Source: Wurfbainia villosa
Taxonomy: Eukaryota > Streptophyta > Magnoliopsida > Zingiberales > Zingiberaceae
NCBI GenBank assembly: GCA_025175895.1
Contig: CM045987.1
Location: 35,738,113 to 35,802,112 of the forward strand
Reading direction: 5' to 3'
Length of the DNA: 64,000 bases
Part shown: one piece after another, positions 9,641 to 21,300 of the stretch
Layout: each line of letters opens with the position of its first letter
Numbering within the stretch: position 1 is the stretch's first letter
Notes under the pieces: model-generated
Databases searched by the model: none
Seen by the model: the letters and a program-made list of their open reading frames with translations, nothing else
Told to the model about the DNA's origin: nothing
Position numbers and translations under genes: made by a program

Positions 9641-12612
9641 TCTAGAGTCCCTAAAGAAGAAAAGACATCTGATGTCAAATCTACTTTAGGTATTATTGTA
9701 ATTGAATATCATACTGTGTCTTCTAACACTTGGATATTGGATACCGAGTGTGTTTCACATATATGTAATGACATGTGAGGGTTAAAGAACAACAGGCGGC
9801 TAGCTAAGAAGCAGATTTAAGAGTTGGCAACGGAGCAAAAGTTGTTGTAGCTATAGGGACTTATTTCTTACAACTTCCTAATGAACTAGTCATGGAATTG
9901 GATAATTGTTATTGTGCTCCTGTATTGATAAAGAATATTGTTTCTATTTTGTGTTTGAATAAAAAATATTTCCATTTAACTTTTAATAGCAATGGTTGTT
10001 ATATAATGTTGAAGGGTGTTCTTTATACAACTGAAATTTCAAATAATGGAATCTACTCATTAGATTTATCCAATGAAGTATTCAATATCGAAAATAATAA
10101 CAAACGTGTTAAATTAGATAATCAATTAACCTTTTATTTGTGGTATTGTTGTCTTAGCCATATAAGGATCGTATGTCTAAAATGCACAAGTTGGGCATTT
10201 TAGAATCTTTTGAATCCGATTCATTAGATATACATGCTTCATGCTTGAAAGACAAAATGATAAAGTTATCTTTTAAAGGAAAAAGTGATCGAGTAGTTGA
10301 TGTTTTGGATCTAATACATATTGATGTATATGGATCAATATCAACTCGATCACGAGGAGGTTATAGTTGTTTCATTACCTTTTTCAATGATTGTTCACGA
10401 TACAGGTATATGTAGATACAAATATAAAGTCTTTGAAAGTTCAAAGAATTCAAAAATAAAATAAAGAAACAACTTGGGAAAAATATTAAATTACTTCGAT
10501 CAGATCGAGGTGGAGAATACTTAAGTCAAGAGTTTTAAAATTATTTAAGGGACAATGAAATATTATTTCAAAGAACTCTACCTTACACGCCACAACACAA
10601 TGGTGTGGCTGAAAGGCAAAACCAAATCTTGTTAGACATGGTTAGATCGATGATGCAATCTGCAAATCTTCCTAAGTCTTTTTAAGGTTACGCACTCGAG
10701 ACCACTGTTTACTTGCTAAACAAAGTCCCGACTAAGACAATCTCTATTACTCCATATAAAATATAGAATGGTAGGAAACCTCATCTTTCTTATTTGAAGA
10801 CATGGGATTGTCCTACTTATGTGAAGAGGACAATATCGGATAAGCTAGAGGCCAAGTCTGATGAGTGTCTATTTATTGGTTACCCTAAGGAAACAAGGGA
10901 TTATCTAGAGAAGAAGTTTCTCTTACAAGAAAACAATAAGAGTGAAGTTAACTAAATATTATTCAAGAGATTCAAATAGACACTGATTAGATACCTAGTA
11001 AAGAACCAGTCCATTACTCATACTGATGAAGTAATAACCGAACCTTTAGAGACACATCATCTTCGTAGATCTGGTAGGATACATCATGTTCCTTAGAGAT
11101 ATGGATTTCTCGTAAATGAATTGAATGACGTATTACTCATAGAGGATAATGAGCCTACTAGTTATGAGAAAGTTCTGAAAAGTTCAAACAGAGAAAAGTG
11201 TCTTATAGTCATGAAGTCGGAAATGAATTTCATATACGAAAACCAAGTTTGGAACTTGATGGACCCACCCGAAGACCTAATGCATATAGAGTGTAAGTGA
11301 GTTTTCAAGAAGAAAATCGACATGGATGATAATGTAATTACCTATAAAGCTATATTAGTAGCGAAAGGATATCATCAAAGATAAGGTGTTGACTATGATG
11401 AAACCTTTTCACCAGTAGCTATGCTTAAATTCATTCGGATACTTCTGGTCATAGCAGCACATTATGACTATTGAAATATGAAATATGGATGTGAAAACAA
11501 CTTTTCTGAATGGAATCTGTCAGAAAATGTATATATGATACAACCTGAAGGTTTCATATCCGTCGACAAGAATAAAGTGTGTCAGCTTCAGAGATCTATT
11601 TATGAATTGAAGCAAGCATTCAGGAGTTGGAATATTCATTTTGATGAGGCAATCAAATAGTTTGATTTCTCACAAAATCCAGATGAACTCTGTGTGTACA
11701 AAAGAATTAGTATAAGTGCAATCATATTCCTAGTGCTAATATATAGATGGCATATTGCTTATAAGAAACGATATTCCTATCTTACCAACAGTTAAAGGTT
11801 TGTTATCTAAAACATTCTCCATGAAAGACATAAGAGAGCAACCTATATCTTGGGAATAAAGATCTATAGAGATAGATCAAATCGGTTGCTTAGTCTTTCA
11901 TAGTCTACATACATATTGTTAATGAGATAAATCCTGTATGTATCAGCTATAGAATCGATCATGTATGCTAAGTTGTGTACGAGACCTGATGTATCGTACG
12001 CTTTTAGTAGTATGAGCAGAAACCAGTCGGATCTTAGTATGGATCATTGGGTGATTATCAAGAGAATCCTTAAGTATTTACGAAGAACTAAAGATTTGTT
12101 CTTGTATATGGAGGAAGTGATATGGTGATACGCAGGTATACTGATGTCAGCTTCCAGACGAATAAGGATGATTCCAAATCCTAATCTAGATACATATTTA
12201 CCTTGAATAAAGGTGCAGTCAGTTGGTAAAGTTCCAAACAAGAGACCGTTGTTGATTCTACCATAAAGGCGAGTACATTACGATTTCAGAAGAAGCAAAG
12301 GAAGCAGTTTGGATCAAGAAGATTATTTTTGAACTTTGAGTTGTTTCAAGCATTGTTGAAGCATTACCGGTGTACTGCAACAACAATGGCGTCATTGCAC
12401 AGGCGAAGGAATCCCGGTCTCATCAGCGATCCAAGCACATACTTCATCACTTTCATTTGATTAGGGAGATCATAGGTAGAAAACATGTACAAATAAAGAA
12501 AATTTCCACTGATAGGAATCTAACAGATCCCTTAATTAAGCCTTTTTCTCCACATAAATTTGAGAAGCATATAGAAGCCTATGATATTAGATACCAAGGT
12601 GATCGATTATAG
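9641..12612 (+). pseudogene. Copia protease, integrase, reverse transcriptase and RNase H, decayed
   Basis: The protease active site reads WILDTECVSHIC near 9728 (Gly of DTG replaced by Glu). Integrase: HHCC remnants and LGILESFESDSLDIH around 10140-10260, the LDLIHIDVYGS core near 10306, RSDRGGEYLSQ near 10499, and PQHNGVAERQNQ near 10590. Reverse transcriptase: NQVWNLMDPPED near 11245 and the PEGFISVDKNKVCQLQRSIYELKQAF block at 11540-11620. The YxDD box is not preserved. The RNase H tail is open at 12370-12612. At least ten in-frame stops are visible. This copy is inert. Confidence 0.85.
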
Positions 12613-12629
12613 GCCAAGTAGGAGTATAT

Positions 12630-13633
12630 TGTAATATAGAAATATTCTAAGGCAATCGTCTTAGAGTTTATCAATAAAATTACTATTTGAGTATACATTC
12701 TCTGTATATTTGATCGGATCTTAAACTCATTTACTGAAATCCACAATACGATACGTAGCATGAGAGATTATAATTGGATCATAATTAGTATCTCATCATG
12801 TGTAATTATGTAAGTATTGAAATTAATCTTAGTCAATGAATTAATGAGATTGGACATCATCAATTCTATGAAACTAGCACATGTTATGCTCCTTGGTTTA
12901 TACAAACATTCGGTACTCACTGAATGGAAACATAAGGATATTGAAATTGAACATGTGGATGCTAATCAAGGGTAACTAGTTCATTTGAGTGACCTGCTAT
13001 GAAACTTCATATGGTTTTATATGTCGATAAAGTTTCATTGCAGCTCAAGTGCAAGCTTTCTTAGACCTGAGGTATTCAAATCATCTTAGTCATGATGACT
13101 TATACTTTTTGACTTCTTCGCAACCATCTCCATAGGAGGTGTCACTCTGGATTGATTGGGTATAAGTTAAAGTGATCGACGATGTTTGAATAGCCCATAG
13201 AGAATTCACCACTCCTGTAAAAGAGATGTATACCATAGGTTTCTTGTCTGAATTGTTACTTAGAAGTCGTTAACCAAAGCACGCATGTCAAGAAGATAGT
13301 CTTTTTAGACACACGTTTGGAATAACTTGAATCCACATGACAAGAAACAAACTTGGGCTAAGTGTGACGTAGTCAGTCTAGTAGGGACGAACACAATAGA
13401 TCATGTCCTGAACCAAGTGGGTATATGAAGAGTAAAAGGAACAAAGACATAATTAACTTTAACTGCTAAAGAGTTCAGAATCGTTCTGAAGTCAACGTTA
13501 TCTTTTCGATCAATTGGGAGTCATGATGTACTGCTAGATACTACTCATGATCTTATACATAACTAATGGTTAGCTGGAACAACAAAACAATCTAGGCATT
13601 AAAATTGTTCTTGTAAACAATCTTTCTTCAACA
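12630..13633 (+). repeat. Probable 3' LTR of the second copia element
   Basis: Starts TGTAATATAG just after a purine-rich stretch (CAAGTAGGAG, 12616-12625) that follows the RNase H end, and may end at TTCAACA (13633). The boundary at the right is only a guess because no second LTR copy exists in the window. No gene recognised inside. Confidence 0.45.
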
Positions 13634-13639
13634 AATGAC

Positions 13640-14100
13640 ATTTCTATCATTCATGAAACCCCAAATCTTACACTAGTTAAATTTTTAGGGATTAAACTGT
13701 AGATTTTTTAAAATTATTGACTAATTTGCAAAATGTCATTAAAACGTAATCTCCTCCCCCACTCCATGCATGCACACACACCATTGTTTTTATTTTCTTA
13801 CTGTTTTATTTTTTTTCTTTCCCACTTCTCTACAAATGTCGTTGCCTCTTTCCCTCTTCATCGTCACCAAATAGAGATCACCACTATCACTGCTACATTG
13901 CTAGCGTCAACCAGCAACCATTGTCACCCTATGCTAGCTTATTTTGTCTAATTATTTTTTACTTTTCCCTTCCCCTCTATGCTGCAAGCACCGTCAAGTC
14001 TCTTTCCCTCTTTATTATCACTGGGTAGAGGTCGCACAATCACCACTGCACTACCGCAGGCAACCAACAATCGTCATCATCCTCTAATGGCAACTTTTCG
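13640..14100. repeat. Imperfect tandem duplication, pyrimidine-rich
   Basis: Two similar units of about 140 bases begin near 13838 and 13980; both carry TCTTTCCCTCTT followed by ATCAC/CACTGC and CAACCA segments. A 72-codon open frame over this region has simple-sequence composition and is not called a gene. Confidence 0.5.
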
Positions 14101-14648
14101 AGTTCTAAAAAGGTGGAGTATAATCCTTAGGTGAGTTTTGATTAATTGCTAACTTGGTGCAGTGTGTATTTATTTTCAGAAGATAATATACAATAATTGA
14201 TGGGCAAATTGGTTGGCCCTTGCGTTTAGGTGATTGGAAAAAATTGAACTCGTTTTTGTCGTTTTTCTTTCTTAATGTTTGGGCATAAGGTAACTTTCTT
14301 ATTATAGTTTTTGTTTGATATTCTAAAGCCCGTCAATGTTTATTTTAATGTATTTTTTATAAAGCGAGTTGTAGATGATTACAAGGGGTATCATGCAGTT
14401 GCACAAGTGTGAAATGGATTTCTTTCTTTGAGATTGATTTTTTCTGGTTGTTTCATTATATTTAGCTTTTGCATCATTTAATTTATGAATGTAGACCATA
14501 TAATTATGTAGTTATCGAGATAAAATTATTGTTTGTCATTTTATATTCATAGTTGAACTCTATTTTGTTTGTTTCTCTTTTGAGAATCATAATAAATTAA
14601 ATTACATAATTAATTATGTTAAATAATAAGGTAATATATAAATTATAC

Positions 14649-14935
14649 TATAAAGTTTCGGCTCCGCACTCTAAAAGGGGTTGCATTAATTCTGATATTA
14701 AAATAACATCATAAATGTAATATTTATATTTAGAGATTCGGCTCTGTTCTCTTAAAGAGATTGCATTGTTATTGATATTAAATTGACGTGGTACTAAATG
14801 TAGTGCCTATATTATAAAGCTTCTGCTCCACACTCAGAAGGAATTGTATGACTTCTTATGCTAAAATAAATACATAAATTACTTATTTTATAAAGCATTG
14901 GCTCCACACTCAAAAGGATCTTTGGGTCTTTTTGC
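14649..14935. repeat. Four-copy tandem repeat, about 80 bp period
   Basis: Copies start near 14651, 14731, 14814 and 14890. Each begins TATAAAG or AGAGA, then CGGCTCCGCACTC or a variant, then an AAAGG/TTGCAT segment, followed by an AT-rich spacer with ATATTAAA. The copies have diverged substantially. No coding potential. Confidence 0.75.
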
Positions 14936-14982
14936 ATGTGTATAGACTTCGATCATTGTATATGAGATTATTTTCTCACTGA

Positions 14983-15260
14983 GTGGATTGCGAGTCATCC
15001 ACCCTTTCTTTTGTGAGGTGCATCTCTAGGTGACTTATAGGTTGGTCACCTTTTATATATCAATATGACGTATTTCATACTTGGTGATTATAGGTCATTC
15101 ACCCATATATATACAATATATCTCTACCAACTGAATTGTGAATTATTCACCCTATATATTTATATATGTTTATGATACATTTCATTTTAGATGAATTGTG
15201 GATCATTCATCTCTATATATGATGCAACCATTACCAGGCTAATTGCCGGTCATCCACACT
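14983..15260. repeat. Tandem array of small hairpins with compensating stem changes
   Basis: Five short inverted repeats are spaced about 40-60 bases apart: 14983-15002 (GTGGAT/ATCCAC, 8-nt loop), 15028-15051 (AGGTGAC/GTCACCT, 10-nt loop), 15083-15103 (GGTGA/TCACC), 15132-15149 (TGAAT/ATTCA, 8-nt loop) and 15189-15212 (AGATGAAT/ATTCATCT, 8-nt loop). A sixth copy near 15239-15258 has lost pairing. Loops share a TGTGGATC-like consensus. AT-rich spacers separate the units. Confidence 0.75.
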
Positions 15261-17640
15261 TATATAATATGTACATATGTGGATTTCTTTATAAATTAAA
15301 TTAAGGATACTTATAAGAGAATAAATGAGAAAATATGAGAAATGATGAATTCGTCTAAAATATATTTAAGAGAAATTTATAATAAGAGATTAATGTTGTT
15401 AAACTGACTAAAAATAATAACCTTAACTAATTACCTGACTACTTACTACTTACTGTTCATTGGATTCTGTTTTGAAATATGCTATTTATATCATACACCT
15501 CTCTATTAACCACCTTATATTTTTATGCTCACATTCCAAAGCTTTTGACCTCCAGGTTATTGGTTGAGTTTTGTGCATAGTAGTGATTGAGTTTTTTCAG
15601 AGGTATGCATTTAGTTTGGTTAGCTCTTATTGATTTTTGCTCCGATATTATTGCAGTTCACGTATGGCAAGTGAGACTAGCTTCACGGTAAGCTAGCTCA
15701 TGTAAGGCATGATAACAAAACAGTGGAACAACTTGAATGTCATTTCGATAAAAAGAGAGGATGATGTTTGCATTTCGATGGTAATCAAAGGACATGGAAA
15801 TTATAATGTAAAGGATGAAATTGCTAACATTATAAGTAAAGAAGTATGACTCGTGACAGTCAAATATGAGAGGGAAGAGGCTTGAATTTAATATATCCTT
15901 TAATTTGGAAGTTGAATTAATACTTAAATTAATTGGCATAAGTTGAATAAGCATGCCTTAGAAAGAACGATGAAATGAATATTTATAGAAAAGTAATTAT
16001 AAGATTACTTGGATTAATAAATGCATCGATATGTTACATTTTTAGCCTAGGTGATCAATTAATGTATTCATTATAATAACAATAATTCAATACAACTTTT
16101 CTGTGGCATGTCTCCCATATCACTTATGTAAAAAATTATAATATAATGGCAAACAAAATATAAGAAAATCAACTATTTAAGCTAACACATTTAAAACACA
16201 TGAATAACATCAAAAAGGTACATAACAACAAAAGTCTTAATTGATTTAATTTGGCTATGATACCAAATTAATGTAACAAAATGATGGATCAAAATTCATA
16301 CAAAATCTTGTATCACTTGATGTAGTAGAGGGATATAATAACTTCACAAAAAATAAACAATTTAATTAAAAAATAATAAAGAGATTTTATTATGCAAAGA
16401 TGTTCTATCATATGGGTTGAGGTCCATTCAAGGACTTCATGAAACTTGAAATGAATCAAATTACAAGGTACAATAGAAAACTAATTAAATTAAACTTCTA
16501 CTAAGATTATCCTATACTCCTAATAAAACAGCTGCTAATTTAAAGTCACTATAAATAACTTCTGCTTCCAAAGAAGATCTATCAAAATATACTTCTACAA
16601 AATTTAAACTTTCAAAATTAAATTCTAAATTGCATTACATAGATAGTCATTTGTGATAATCAACAACCATCATTACATCTATCTTTGGCTAGTTGCAACA
16701 ACCAATTAACACAATTTGTCAACAAAGTATTTGAGAGGTTGCAAAATTGAGTATACTTGTACCGAGCTACAGCTCTATAATATCATTAACCTAAAACTGT
16801 GGGGAAAGTAATTCTAATAGTGTAAAAATACAAGCATATCCTGTAAATTTCCACAATATAATTATTTATCACATTTATATAATTACTAAATGCTGCTCTG
16901 TTTTATAGATCCACCACAATAATGTTTATTAATTATATTTTTCTAAGTTAATAAAATAAAAAACAGAAGTTTTTTTCACATTTTTCCATTACTTTCCTTA
17001 TAGCATAAATATTTATACATGATCACATACATGAAAATGAAATTGATTTTTCGAAACATTTATCCCTTATTCTACATATCCTTTCCTAAAATTTCAAGGT
17101 ATAGCTTATCAACTTGATTCCTCTATAATTAGAACAACATTACATTATTTTTATTCCTATCGGTTTATATTTGAAATATTTTTCTACATTGATGTGCATC
17201 TTAATTTGCAAACTTTTGTAATTTGGTTAACAAATATATACATATGATCTACATACTCTAGTAGGAATATCATAGTCAAAAAATATATACCTTGATCTCC
17301 CAAACTCAAAAAGGAATGTCATACAAATTGATTTCTTCACCTACTTACATTTTCTTTAAAGCATTTTTAAGCTCATTTGAGCTTAGTATAATGGACAAAT
17401 ATAAAAGTCTCAAACTAAACATATTTTTTAGCCTCCAAAATGGAACACAAATATTGAAACCGCAAATATTTAAAAAAAAAAAACTGAAAGCCATAAAAGA
17501 GATCAAATGGTAATGCTCTGCCTTTTAAGTTGTATGCTTCTTTTTGCAATTAGTTCTTTATAAAATGATTCCAAAAGTAAGATACTTGATTTTAAAGTTA
17601 CGATAATGAGATTTTCCAGATACTTGAATTTGCTAATATT
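15261..17640. other. Non-coding AT-rich DNA, possible LTR relic
   Basis: No gene supported. Around 16251-16270 the minus strand reads TTTGGTATCATAGCC, close to the tRNA-Met primer-binding site of copia elements, and is followed at 16273 by TGTAACAAAATG, which could be an LTR edge on the minus strand. No partner LTR or coding domain was found, so this is at most an eroded retrotransposon end. A 98-codon minus-strand frame at 15658-15954 shows no recognisable domain. The part next to 17640 is probably 3' flank of the KNL1-like gene. Confidence 0.4.
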
Positions 17641-17675
17641 TCATATCTTCAGGATCTCCAATCAATCATTGCTTC

Positions 17676-18313
17676 TTAGACCTAAACAAATGTAAATAAA
17701 AGGCACAAGAAAATAAGTATGAATTAAAAGAGTAGTTAAAAAGAATTTCCCAAATATTGATAGGCAAATGTGATAGTGCTTTAAATTATATCCAATATAA
17801 TCCATCCAATAACAGGAAAGTGTATAAGGAAAAGATGTATAAAACTTAAACATGGACTAGAGAGTTCAAAGCACCTGATTTTGATAACTAGAAATAAATG
17901 AATTTGAGCTTTGGACTGCTCTTGCACTCTGAAGACACAACTGTGAGAATGCTGCTTTAAGATCTCGACAATCACAGAGTTCTGATTTAGATGCCTGAGT
18001 TCTATTCTGTATAAGAAAATGCAATAACTTAGTTTTACAATAGCTCTACTGCATTGAAAGGTAGAATCTTTTACCCAAGTGGAAAAAGAAGGAAAGAGTT
18101 CCCACATGCAGTTGGTCCAACTTAGCATGTTTTATCTGCAGTTTTGACTGCTCAAGTAAATATTTGTCCCGTAAAACTAGCGCTTCATTTACTCTGAAAA
18201 TAAAATTAATATAAGCTGAATATCGAAATCTATCAATGTTGAAAATACCATCTTCAAACAGCTAGAAAATATTACCTTTGTTTGTGCAAGTCACCCAAAT
18301 CATTATTATCCCT
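17676..18313 (-). CDS. KNL1: KNL1-like exons 7 to 10 (C-terminus)
   Basis: Exon 7 (18276-18313) follows TTGTTATTGCAG and encodes RDNNDLGDLHKQ. Exon 8 (18106-18193) encodes VNEALVLRDKYLLEQSKLQI and KHAKLDQLH. Exon 9 (17875-18006) encodes ASKSELCDCRDLKAAFSQLC and QSARAVQSSNSFISSYQNQ. Phases chain without a stop. After exon 9 either splicing to 17681 (TTTGTTTAG|GTCTAA) or reading through the donor ends the protein within three codons. Exon 9 is also open in a second frame and the exon 8 donor (CAT|GTGGGA) is weak, so this end is the least certain part. Confidence 0.6.
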
Positions 18314-21300
18314 CTGCAATAACAAAATAATGTTAAGGATTCATTTCGTTGTGGAAAGGGCTATTACATCTTTAAATGATTATTTGCCAAAATGAAACAA
18401 CAACAACGACAATCAAGCCTTATCCCACTAGATGAGGTCGGCTATATGGATCCTTCTACGCCATTGGACTCTATCTCCTACTATATCATCATCTATACTT
18501 AAATAATTTTTATCCTGTTTTATTGTTGCTAACCAAGTCTTTTTTAGTCTTCCTCTTCCTCGTTTGATGTATATATTTGTAATCGTTTCACATCGCCTAA
18601 CTGGAGCATTTATTAATCGTCTAAGTACATGTTCGTACCACCTTAAACGTGTCTCTCGAAGCTTTTCTTCAATAGATTTTTTCTCTAATGCTCTCATTTC
18701 TTATTTTGTCCATCCTCATATGTCTGCACATCCATCTTAACATCTTCATCTCTGTAACCATCATCTTTTGCTCATGTGCTCGAGTCGTAGCCCAACATTC
18801 AACGTCATATAACATAGCAGATCTAATCGTCGTTTTGTAGAACTTTCCTTTAAGTTTTAGAGGTACTTTACGATCACATAAAATATCTGACATTTTTCTC
18901 CATTTCAATAATCCTATTTGTATTCTATGTAAGACATCTCTCTCAATCCCTCCATTACCTTGCAAAAATAATCATAAATATTTAAAATTTTCAGTTTCAA
19001 ACAACTAGTCATCTCATATCTTAACATTTGTCTTATTATGTCTAATATTACTAAACTTAAATTTCATATATTCTGTTTTTACTCTACCAAGTCTAAAATC
19101 TTTCACTTCTAATATTTCCTGCCAAGATTCTAGTTTAACATTTACTCCTTGTGTCTCATCTACCAAACAATATCATCCACAAACAACATACACAACGGTA
19201 CTGTATCTTGAATGTGTCGAGTGAGTTCGTCCACGATTAGTGTAAAAAGATAGAGACTTAAAGCTAATCCTGTATGTAACCTTATCTTTATTGGAAATAT
19301 TTCAGTAAATCCACCTGAAGTCTTCACTCTAGTCGTTACTTTTTCATACATATCCTTAATTAGTTCAATATATGTTACACTAACACCTCTTTTTTTAAAA
19401 TTCTCCATATAATTTCTCTTGGAACTCTATCATAAGTTTTTTCTAAGTCAATGAATATCATGTGTCGATCGTGCTTCTACTCCCGATACTTTTCAATTAG
19501 TTGCCTAAGAAGATGTATAACTTCTATTGTCGACCTTTCTGGATTGAATCCAAATTGATTTTCGAGAACCGTGGTCTCCTTCCTTAATCTTTTTTCTATT
19601 ACTCTTTCCTAAAGTTTCATAGCATGACTCATTAGTTTAATACCCCTATAGTTTGCACAAGTTTGTATATCTCCCTTATTCTTATATAAGAGAATTAGGA
19701 TACTTATCCTCCATTTATTAAGCATTTTTTTTGTTTTCAATATCATATTAAATAATTTTGTAAGACATTCAATATCTTATTTTCCTAAGCACTTCCATAC
19801 CTCTATCGGAATATTATCTGGTCCAATGGTTTTTTCATTTTGCATTCCATTTAAAGCTTGTTCTATTTATGAAATTTAAATTCTATGATAAAAATTTAAA
19901 TTTCTATACTTATTTGACCTACTTAAATTACCTAAATTAAGTTGGTCATTTAAATCTTCATTAAAAAGTTGATGAAAATATTTCTTCCACCGCTCTTTTA
20001 TTTCTTCATCATTTACTAGTACTCTATTGCATTCATTTTTAATACATCTTATTTGATTAAGATCTTTTGTTTTCCTCTCTCTCACTTTGGCTATTTTATA
20101 AATATTTTTTTCCCCTTCTTTTGTATATAATTTTCGATATAACCGTTCAAAACTTTCAATCTTAGCTTCATTCACTGCTTTCTTAGCTTCTTTCTTGGCT
20201 ATTGTATATTTTTTCAAGTTTTCTTCATTTTTACAAATATATAATTCCTTATAGGCTGCTTGTTTTTCCTTGACTCTCTTGTACTTTCCCATTCCACCAC
20301 CAAGATTTCTTACTTGGTGGTGCATGCCCCTTTAACTCACAGAGTACACTCTCGGCTGCAATCTTCAACTTTGATAACATCTTATCTTATGTCGTATTAG
20401 GGTCACCGTATATTTCATCAAATACTTATATTCCTACCTTCTCTTTAAATATGTTTTGTTTCTCATCTTTTAACTTCCACCACTTAACCCTAGGAGTCAT
20501 GTATATTTTCCTTATATTAATATTATGTTTGAGGCGTATATCCAATACTACTAACCTATGTTGGGTAGTTAAGTTTTCTCCCGAGATAACCTTACAATCT
20601 TTACAAATCTTTCTATCTTTCTTCCTAACCATAAGAAAGTTAATTTGTGATTTATTATTTCTACTTTTGAACATGACCAAATGTTCTTTTTTCTTAAAAA
20701 ATGTATTACTCAATATAAGATCATATGTTATTACAAAATCTAATATAGTTTTACCTTCTTCATTTTTTGTTCCAAACTCATAACCCACATGCACCCCTCA
20801 TTTTTCACTCCGACATGCTCATTTAAATCGCCTCCTATTAAAATCATTTCGTTTGGCGGAATATTTTATAATACTTTATCTAGGTCGTCCCAAAATCTTA
20901 ATTTGGTATTTTCATCTAATCCTACTTGAGGTGCATATACACTAATTATGTTCATAGTTTCTTTCTCCACTACTATTTTGAGAGTTATAATCATATCCCC
21001 CTTTTTAATTACTCCTACAACTTTATCCTTTAATGAACTATCTACAATAATACCAACTCCATTTCTTGTTTTACTCTTTTCGGTATACTATAATTTAAAA
21101 TTTGAGTTCTCTATCATCTTTGGTTTCTTGCCTACCCATTTTGTCTCTTGTACATACACAATATTAATTCTTCTCCTAAGTATCTACTACCTTCATTGCT
21201 TTACCAGTGAGGATTCCTATGTTCATTGTACTAAATCTTAGACTATTAGTTTTCCTATAATATTTGTTCTTACCCAACCTATGGCATGTGAACTCTTGTT

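Larger units (their letters stand above)
8148..13633 (+). mobile_element. Second, older Ty1/copia element, heavily mutated
   Basis: Plus-strand gag, protease, integrase, reverse transcriptase and RNase H segments occur in copia order from 8904 to 12612, all interrupted by stops. The protein fragments resemble the first element (for example the DPPE...CK-VFKKK and NNGVIAQAKESRSHQRSKHI regions), so the two belong to related lineages. No 5' LTR was found between 8148 and 8900; that stretch looks like a leader. A 3' LTR probably begins at 12630. The element seems to have lost its 5' end at the same junction where the first element lost part of its 5' LTR. Confidence 0.85.

Noticed and set aside
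14086..14131. Possible small exon (ATGGCAACTTTTCGAG, then a GTGAGT donor)
   Set aside because: No downstream exon in frame and no recognisable protein.
16251..16290. Primer-binding-site-like sequence with LTR-like edge
   Set aside because: Two mismatches to the tRNA-Met site, no second LTR and no coding domain; kept only as a comment.
20451..20783. 110-codon plus-strand frame
   Set aside because: Antisense shadow of the LINE endonuclease region.
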